This document shows, piece by piece, positions 58,738 through 64,000 of a DNA stretch of 64,000 nucleotides. A program made the position numbers and the translations under genes. The notes under the pieces are model-generated. The model saw nothing but the letters and a program-made list of their open reading frames with translations. It was not told the DNA's origin and made no database searches. The stretch comes from Brevundimonas sp. MYb52 (GTDB lineage Bacteria; Pseudomonadota; Alphaproteobacteria; Caulobacterales; Caulobacteraceae): assembly GCF_002979535.1 (NCBI RefSeq), contig NZ_PCPB01000015.1, positions 30,388-94,387 of the forward strand. The letters are read 5' to 3'. Every line of letters begins with the position of its first letter. Within the stretch, counting starts at the first letter, position 1.

Positions 58738-59577
58738 ATGAGTCCCACTGCCCCTCATATCGTCGATGTCCTGATCGCCGAGCGCGCGCCGCGTCTGACC
58801 CGCTCGGCCGCCTGGCCGGTCGTGCGCCCCCTACTGTATCGCCTGCTCGACTACGCCAAGGCCCGACGCATGGCCGACGCCATCGGCCCGATGGGCGGGC
58901 GTCAGGCGCTGGACCATGTGTCCGACCTGCTGGAACTGACAGTCGAGACGCAGAACCTGAACCGCCTGCCCGCGACCGGCCGCTGCCTGGTCATCTGCAA
59001 CCACCCGACCGGCATCGCCGACGGCCTGGCCGTGCACGACGCCCTGCGGACCGTGCGCGACGACCTGATCTATTTCGCCAACGCCGATGCCCTGCGCGTC
59101 TCCCCGCGCCTGTCGGAAACCGTTGTCCCGGTCGAGTGGGTCACGGCCAAGCGCACCCGCGAGAAGACCCGCGCCACGCTTCAATCCGCCAAGGACGCCT
59201 TCGAGGCCGAACGCTGCGTCGTCATGTTCCCCGCCGGGCGACTGGCCCGCGTGGATGAGCAGGGCCGCTTGACCGATCCCGAATGGGCCACCACGGCGGC
59301 CTCTCTGGCCCGCAAGTACGCGGCCCCGGTCATCCCCATCCACGTCGCCGGACCGACCAGCCGCCTGTTCCACCTGTTCGACCGCTTCTCGCAGGAACTG
59401 CGCGACATCACCCTCTTCCACGAACTGCTGAACAAGCAGGGGCGTGAGTTCGACCTCAGCGTCGGCCTGCCTATCCCGTCCGCGCGGCTGGACGTGGACG
59501 CCGCCCGCGCCACCGAGGCGCTGAAGACCTTTGTCGAGCGCACCCTGCCCGCCGACCCCGACGCGGTGTTCGCATGA
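58738..59577 (+). CDS. 1-acylglycerol-3-phosphate-type acyltransferase
   Basis: A 279-residue protein with the PlsC-type motifs: NHPTGIADGLAV (the HxxxxD active site, about residue 89), MFPAGRLARVD (motif III, about 163), and APVIPIHVAGPTSR. A short hydrophobic segment (WPVVRPLLYRLLDYA) may anchor it. It probably acylates lysophospholipids or related lipids. The ATG at 58738 is preferred over upstream starts. Its stop overlaps tsaE (ATGA). Exact acceptor unknown; it could also be an ornithine-lipid or olsA-like enzyme. Confidence 0.87.
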   Translation: MSPTAPHIVDVLIAERAPRLTRSAAWPVVRPLLYRLLDYAKARRMADAIGPMGGRQALDHVSDLLELTVETQNLNRLPATGRCLVICNHPTGIADGLAVHDALRTVRDDLIYFANADALRVSPRLSETVVPVEWVTAKRTREKTRATLQSAKDAFEAERCVVMFPAGRLARVDEQGRLTDPEWATTAASLARKYAAPVIPIHVAGPTSRLFHLFDRFSQELRDITLFHELLNKQGREFDLSVGLPIPSARLDVDAARATEALKTFVERTLPADPDAVFA

Positions 59578-60035
59578 CGACCTTCATTCTCGACGACGCC
59601 GAGGCCACGACCCGTCTGGGCCAGGCCATCGCCCCCCTGCTGGAAGCCAGCGAAGCCGTCCTGCTCTACGGTCCGCTCGGCATGGGCAAGTCGACACTGG
59701 CGCGCGGCCTGATCCGCGCCCTGACCTCGCCCGACGAGGACGTGCCCAGCCCGACCTTCACCCTGGTCCAGTTCTACGAGAGCGACCCGCCCGTCGCCCA
59801 CTTCGACCTCTATCGCCTCAGCCGCCCCGAAGAGGCCTTCGAGATCGGTCTGGACGAGGCCCTGGACGAGGGTTGCGCCCTGATCGAATGGCCCGAACGA
59901 CTGGGCGAGGACCCCGGCCGCATGCTCGGCCCCGACCGGCTGATCATCACCATCGCCGAAGACGGCGAGGGCCGCCTTGCGACCGTATCTGGCGCAGGCG
60001 CGTGGGAAGCGAAACTGAAGGAAGTCCATGTCTGA
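59574..60035 (+). CDS. tsaE: tRNA threonylcarbamoyladenosine biosynthesis ATPase TsaE
   Basis: P-loop ATPase that drives the TsaB-TsaD complex making t6A37 in ANN-decoding tRNAs. 153 residues: Walker A LLYGPLGMGKSTLARGLIRA, DVPSPTFTLVQFYESDPPVA, HFDLYRLSRPEEAFEIGLDE and a Walker-B-like ALIEWPERLGEDP. It overlaps the preceding acyltransferase by 4 bases and the following amgK by 8. Confidence 0.96.
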   Translation: MTTFILDDAEATTRLGQAIAPLLEASEAVLLYGPLGMGKSTLARGLIRALTSPDEDVPSPTFTLVQFYESDPPVAHFDLYRLSRPEEAFEIGLDEALDEGCALIEWPERLGEDPGRMLGPDRLIITIAEDGEGRLATVSGAGAWEAKLKEVHV

Positions 60036-61116
60036 CCGCGAAGCCCTCCGTCTCGATTTTCTGCGCTCGGCTGGTCTGGCCGAGGCCGCCCGCGCGCCCC
60101 TGCCCGGCGACGCCTCGACGCGCCGTTACGAGCGCCTGACCACGGCCTCGGGCGCCAGCCTGATGCTGATGGATCAGGCCCCCGCCGCCGAGAGCCAGCC
60201 CTGCGATCCGTCGTGGACGCCGGAACAGCGCCACGCCCACGGCTGGAACGCCGTCGCCCGCCTGTCGGCCGGACGCATCGAGGCCTTCGCCGCCGTCGCC
60301 GCCCATCTGAAATCGCTGGGCCTGTCCGCGCCCGACATCGTCGCCGTTGATGCGCCCAATGGCCTGGCCGTGATCGAGGACTTCGGCGACGCCCTGTTCG
60401 CCAAAGTCATCGAGGCAGGCGAGCCCGAGGAGCGGATGTACGCCGCCGCCATCCAGTCGCTTGTCATACTGCACGAAGCCCCGACGCCCGAGGTGCTTCA
60501 CGGTCTTGCTGGCGACTGGCCCCTACTGACCTACGACCAGACGGCGCTGCAAGGCGGAGCCGACCTGTTTGTCGAGTGGCTGCCGAAGCTTATCCCATCC
60601 CTAACTTTCGATGACGCCGCTATCGAAGAATGGCGCTCCGTCTGGGCGCCGATCACGGCGATGGGTGAGGCGGGGGCCACCGTCATGGCTCACCGTGACT
60701 TCCATGCAGAAAATCTCATCTGGCTCCCGCAACGGAGCGGTTTCGCCAGAGCGGGCATGATTGATTTTCAGGATGCGGTGCGCGCTCACCCCTGCTGGGA
60801 TCTTCACTCCCTGCTTCAGGATGCGAGGCGAGACCTTGGGCGTGGAACGGAAGGGTGGGCGCTTGACCGCTACTTCTATCAACGTCCTTCCGTGGACCGC
60901 GAGGCCTTCATGGCGGCCTACGCCGGACTGGCGGCGCTGAACGAGGCCCGCATCCTCGGCATCTTCGCCCGCCTGATCGCCCGCGACGCCAAGCCCAGAT
61001 ACGCCGTCTTCATGCCCCGCATGTGGGCCCACCTGAACGCCAACCTGAAGGCGCCGGGTCTCGAGGCCATCGCCGCCTGGATGGACCGCCACGTGCCGGA
61101 GGATGTGCGTCGATGA
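60028..61116 (+). CDS. amgK: N-acetylmuramate/N-acetylglucosamine anomeric kinase
   Basis: Phosphorylates MurNAc at C1 in peptidoglycan recycling. 362 residues of the aminoglycoside phosphotransferase fold: PGDASTRRYERL at the N-terminus, VIEDFGDALF, the catalytic VMAHRDFHAENLIWLP (Asp about residue 224) and the metal-binding MIDFQDAVRAHPCWDLHSLL. Its pairing with murU is diagnostic. The segment from about 60580 to 60890 uses CTT, CTC, GAT, GCT, CGA and AGG codons far more than the flanks, yet encodes the conserved catalytic core, so it looks like an imported segment. Confidence 0.92.
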   Translation: MSDREALRLDFLRSAGLAEAARAPLPGDASTRRYERLTTASGASLMLMDQAPAAESQPCDPSWTPEQRHAHGWNAVARLSAGRIEAFAAVAAHLKSLGLSAPDIVAVDAPNGLAVIEDFGDALFAKVIEAGEPEERMYAAAIQSLVILHEAPTPEVLHGLAGDWPLLTYDQTALQGGADLFVEWLPKLIPSLTFDDAAIEEWRSVWAPITAMGEAGATVMAHRDFHAENLIWLPQRSGFARAGMIDFQDAVRAHPCWDLHSLLQDARRDLGRGTEGWALDRYFYQRPSVDREAFMAAYAGLAALNEARILGIFARLIARDAKPRYAVFMPRMWAHLNANLKAPGLEAIAAWMDRHVPEDVRR

Positions 61117-61838
61117 CCGCCCCCCAGAACACCCCCACCACCGCCATGGTCCTCGCCGCCGGGCTCGGCACGCGGATGCGCCCCCTGACCAACGACCGGC
61201 CCAAGGCCCTGGTCGAAGTCGGCGGCCGCGCCCTGATCGACCACGTGCTCGACCGGCTGGCCGACGCGGGCGTCACCGAGGCCGTGGTCAACGCCCACTG
61301 GTTCGCCGACCGGCTGGAGCGCCACCTCGCCGCCCGCAGCCGTCCCGCCATCGTCATCTCGGACGAGCGCGCCGAACTGCTGGAAACCGGCGGCGGGCTT
61401 AAGAAGGCCCGCCCCCTGCTGGGCGATGATCCCGTCTTCGTCGCCAATATCGACAGCGTCTGGATCGACCGGGGCAATGCGCTCGGCGACCTCATACGCC
61501 TGTGGGACCCCGAGCGCATGGACGCCGCCCTGCTGCTGGCCCGGCGCGAAGGCTCGATCGGCTTCGAGGGCGGCGGCGACTTCTTCCTGTCCGACGACGG
61601 CGCCCTGACCTTCCGGGGCGAGGCGACATCCGCGCCCTTCGCCTACATGGGCGTCCACATCACCCGGCCCGGCTACGCCGATGCTGGCCCCGACGGCCCC
61701 TTCTCGCTCAGCCCCCTGTGGCGCCAATCCGCCGCCGCAGGTCGCCTCTACGGCTGCGTGCTGGACGGCGACTGGATGCACGTCGGCGACCCGCAGGCGC
61801 GCGACGAGGCCGAAGCGCGACTGAAGGCGCAAGCCTGA
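61113..61838 (+). CDS. murU: N-acetylmuramate alpha-1-phosphate uridylyltransferase
   Basis: Converts MurNAc-1-phosphate and UTP to UDP-MurNAc, the second recycling step after AmgK, which bypasses the fosfomycin-sensitive MurA route. 241 residues from the ATG at 61113: nucleotidyltransferase signature TAMVLAAGLGTRMRPLTNDR, PKALVEVGGRALIDHVLDRL, LLETGGGLKKARPLLGDDPV and DGDWMHVGDPQARDEAE. It overlaps the amgK stop (ATGA) and the addB start (TGATG). Confidence 0.95.
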   Translation: MTAPQNTPTTAMVLAAGLGTRMRPLTNDRPKALVEVGGRALIDHVLDRLADAGVTEAVVNAHWFADRLERHLAARSRPAIVISDERAELLETGGGLKKARPLLGDDPVFVANIDSVWIDRGNALGDLIRLWDPERMDAALLLARREGSIGFEGGGDFFLSDDGALTFRGEATSAPFAYMGVHITRPGYADAGPDGPFSLSPLWRQSAAAGRLYGCVLDGDWMHVGDPQARDEAEARLKAQA

Positions 61839-64000
61839 TGTCCACGGGGGGCCGTTTCGATCCGTTCGCCGGAACCGGGCCGCGCTGGCGCGCCGTGCCC
61901 GCCTGGCGGCCCTTCCTCGAAGACCTCGCGGCGGGGGTGCTCGACTGGCTGGGCGATCAGACGCCCGAGACCCTGACCGACGCCACCATCCTGCTGCCCA
62001 ACCGCCGCGCCGCCCGCGCCTTCTCCTCGGCCCTGGGCAAGCTGGCCGGCGACCGCCCCGTCCTGCTGCCCCAGGTGCGACCGCTCGGCGATCTGGAGGA
62101 GGATGAACCGCCCTTCGCCCCCGGCGAACTGGGTCTGGACCTGCCCCCCGCCATCCCCGCCCTGACCCGCCGCTTCGAGATGGCGCGGATGATCGCCGAG
62201 GAGTTCGAGCCGGGCCTGAAACCCCTGCGCGCCCTCGAAATGGCGGACGCCCTGGGCGGCTTCCTCGATTCCTGTCAGCTCGAAGAAGTCCCCGACCTGT
62301 CGCGCATAGCCGGGCTGGCCGAACAGGATCTGGCCGCCCACTGGCAGGACAGCGCCCGCTTCCTCGGCCTCGCCGTCGAGGCCTGGCCCAAGCGGCTGGC
62401 GGCGCTGGGTCTGGTCGATCCGGCCTGGCGCCGCGCCACCCTGCTGCGTCGCCTGGCGGAGGCCTGGGACGCGCGCCCGCCGCAACAGCCCGTCATCGCC
62501 GCCGGTTCGACCGGCACCGTCCCCGCCGCCGCCGATGTTCTGGCCGCCGTGGCGCGGGCGCCGCAGGGCGTGGTCGTCCTGCCCGGCCTCGACCTCGATC
62601 TGGCCGACGGCGTCTGGGACCGCATCGACGACCAGCACCCCCAGGCCGCGCTGAAGGCCCTGCTGGCCCGCGCCGAGGTGTCGCGCGATCAGGTCCGCCC
62701 CTGGTTCAAGCCCGCCGTCGAACCGCGTCTGGAAGCGCGCGGTCTGGCCCGTCAGCGCCTGATCAACGAGGCCCTGCGCCCCGCCGAGGCCACCGACGAC
62801 TGGCGCGCCGAGATCGCCCGCCTGCGCGCCGACGCCGCCGAAGTCGGGCAGGCCGCCGATCCCATCGACGAGGGCCTGAAGGGCCTGTCCGCCCTCAGCG
62901 TCCGCGCCGAGGAAGAGGCCGCGACCGCCATCGCCCTGCTGATGCGCGAGACCCTGGAACGGCCCGGCGAGACCTGCGCCCTCGTCACCCCAGACCTGGA
63001 CCTGTCGCGCCGCGTCGAAGCCCGGCTGGCGCGCTGGGGCATCATCCCCGACGCCTCGACCGGCACCCCGCTGTCGCGCATGAGCGCCGGGGTTCTGGTC
63101 GACCTGTGCGCCCGCTTCATCGAGACGCCGCTCAAGCCCCAGACCCTGCTGGGCCTGATCAAGCATCCGCTGACCCGCCTCGACCTCGACGACACATCCT
63201 TGCCCGACGCCGCCTCGGCGCTGGAGGAGCACGCCCTGCGCGGCCCGCGTCCGCGCGACTGGGCCGAGGTGCAGAAACGCCTGCTGAAGGCCGCTGAACC
63301 CGGTCGCGGCGGCCAGCCCCTGCCCGAGTGGAAGGCCGCCCGCCTGTCCGGCGCCCGCGCTCTGGCCGCGCGTCTGGAAGCCCTCGCCGCCGAGGCCCTG
63401 TCCACATTTACGCCGACCGCCGCTCCCGACGCCGCCGCGCGCGCCCTGACCGCCCTGATCGAGACCCTGGCCGGTCAGAACGCCTGGGCCGGTCCTGACG
63501 GCGAGGCCGCCGCCTCCCTGCTGTCGGCGCTGATCGACGGCGGCGGTTCGCTGGGCGACGTCAGCCGCGCCGACTTCGCCGCCCTGGTCGCCGGTCTGCT
63601 CGGCGAGGAGACGGTGCGCACCGGCGGCGCCACCCACCCGCGCCTGCGCATTCTCGGCGCCATCGAGGCCCGCCTGACCCGCGCCGACCGCATGATCCTG
63701 GCCGGGCTGGAGGAAGGTGTCTGGCCCCGCCCCGCCCCCGTCGATCCCTTCCTGTCGCGCCCGATGAGGCAGACTCTGGGCCTGCCCACGCCCGAGCGGC
63801 GTCTGGGCCAGACGGCGCAGGACTTCGTCCAGGCCGCCTGCGCCGACGAGGCCATCCTGATCCACTGCGAGCGGCGCGGCGGTCAGCCCGCCGTGCGCTC
63901 GCGCTGGCTGTGGCGCCTGGAGATGCTGACGCGCGGCGCCGACGCCCCCGCCACCCCGGTCGCCATTCCCCAGCCCGGGGGACTAGCCGACTGGACCCGC
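61838..64000 (+). CDS. addB: double-strand break repair helicase/nuclease subunit AddB (C-terminus cut by window edge)
   Basis: Subunit of the AddAB helicase-nuclease that prepares DNA ends for RecA. 721 residues are visible, running off the right edge. ATILLPNRRAARAFSSALGK and LPQVRPLGDLEEDEPPFAPG begin the protein, and VSRADFAALVAGLLGEE, HPRLRILGAIEARLTRADRM and LAGLEEGVWPRPAPVDPFLS are typical of alphaproteobacterial AddB. In many relatives addA follows directly. Overlaps the murU stop by three bases. Confidence 0.94.
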   Translation, partial: MSTGGRFDPFAGTGPRWRAVPAWRPFLEDLAAGVLDWLGDQTPETLTDATILLPNRRAARAFSSALGKLAGDRPVLLPQVRPLGDLEEDEPPFAPGELGLDLPPAIPALTRRFEMARMIAEEFEPGLKPLRALEMADALGGFLDSCQLEEVPDLSRIAGLAEQDLAAHWQDSARFLGLAVEAWPKRLAALGLVDPAWRRATLLRRLAEAWDARPPQQPVIAAGSTGTVPAAADVLAAVARAPQGVVVLPGLDLDLADGVWDRIDDQHPQAALKALLARAEVSRDQVRPWFKPAVEPRLEARGLARQRLINEALRPAEATDDWRAEIARLRADAAEVGQAADPIDEGLKGLSALSVRAEEEAATAIALLMRETLERPGETCALVTPDLDLSRRVEARLARWGIIPDASTGTPLSRMSAGVLVDLCARFIETPLKPQTLLGLIKHPLTRLDLDDTSLPDAASALEEHALRGPRPRDWAEVQKRLLKAAEPGRGGQPLPEWKAARLSGARALAARLEALAAEALSTFTPTAAPDAAARALTALIETLAGQNAWAGPDGEAAASLLSALIDGGGSLGDVSRADFAALVAGLLGEETVRTGGATHPRLRILGAIEARLTRADRMILAGLEEGVWPRPAPVDPFLSRPMRQTLGLPTPERRLGQTAQDFVQAACADEAILIHCERRGGQPAVRSRWLWRLEMLTRGADAPATPVAIPQPGGLADWTR

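Noticed and set aside
61748..63865. Open frame of about 700 codons on the minus strand opposite addB
   Set aside because: Glycine/glutamine-rich low-complexity product antisense to a clear AddB; typical of high-GC third-position bias.
1..64000. CRISPR arrays, prophage genes, insertion sequences or an integrated element at either tRNA-Arg
   Set aside because: No direct-repeat array, no transposase or integrase, and no repeated tRNA 3' end near either tRNA gene.

Overview
The window is ordinary, densely packed chromosome from a high-GC alphaproteobacterium, most likely a member of the Caulobacteraceae close to Brevundimonas or Caulobacter. The pointers are a Flp/Tad pilus cluster in the Caulobacter cpa order (pilin, cpaA-B-C-D-E-F, then the two TadB/TadC-type genes), two DUF885 proteins, many small lipoproteins, an amgK-murU cell-wall recycling pair, and strong G/C bias at third codon positions. 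I see no prophage, insertion sequence, CRISPR array or plasmid functions. Both ends cut through genes: a gamma-glutamyltransferase on the left and addB on the right.

Layout. 1-4.1 kb: ggt, tRNA-Arg(ACG), and a tadE-tadG pair whose first ribosome binding site lies inside a perfect hairpin. 4.1-13.7 kb: an M23 peptidase, a ydbH-ynbE-ydbL envelope-lipid operon followed by two small envelope genes, an acyltransferase, a CHAP amidase, kynA and a DUF2383 protein. 13.7-14.0 kb: a cluster of palindromic repeats. 14.0-23.8 kb: rplS-trmD, a DUF885 peptidase, a TPP enzyme, an entericidin-like peptide, a YidB protein, the def / small membrane protein / fmt / truA operon, a thioesterase and a patatin. 23.8-34.5 kb: a DUF1624 protein, tRNA-Arg(CCG), a second DUF885 protein, a cupin-MFS pair, dapE, a carboxymuconolactone decarboxylase-ECF41 sigma pair with a consensus-type promoter, RidA, an M20 hydrolase, a 2Fe-2S protein and a SRPBCC protein. 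34.5-45.8 kb: the pilus cluster, minus strand from the pilins to tadC, with three divergent plus-strand accessory genes. 45.8-51.2 kb: pabB, a phosphatase, a winged-helix regulator/membrane protein pair behind a perfect palindrome, a methyltransferase and amn. 51.3-58.6 kb: a TonB receptor-PepSY module, small secreted proteins and an S9 peptidase. 58.7-64 kb: acyltransferase-tsaE-amgK-murU-addB, translationally coupled by short overlaps.

How the genes work together. The pilus cluster encodes a complete Tad machine: two prepilins, the prepilin peptidase CpaA, the periplasmic/outer membrane parts CpaB-CpaC-CpaD, the localisation ATPase CpaE, the motor ATPase CpaF, the platform proteins TadB/TadC, and minor pseudopilins of TadE/TadG type, some here and some at 2 kb. 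def-fmt-truA and rplS-trmD serve translation. amgK-murU returns MurNAc to UDP-MurNAc. YdbH-YnbE-YdbL is expected to move phospholipid to the outer membrane.

Nothing here is a clear unknown defence or mobile system. The best leads are regulatory: the ECF41 promoter, the 10-bp palindrome in front of the winged-helix pair, the hairpin over the tadE ribosome binding site, and a stretch of amgK with foreign-looking codon use.
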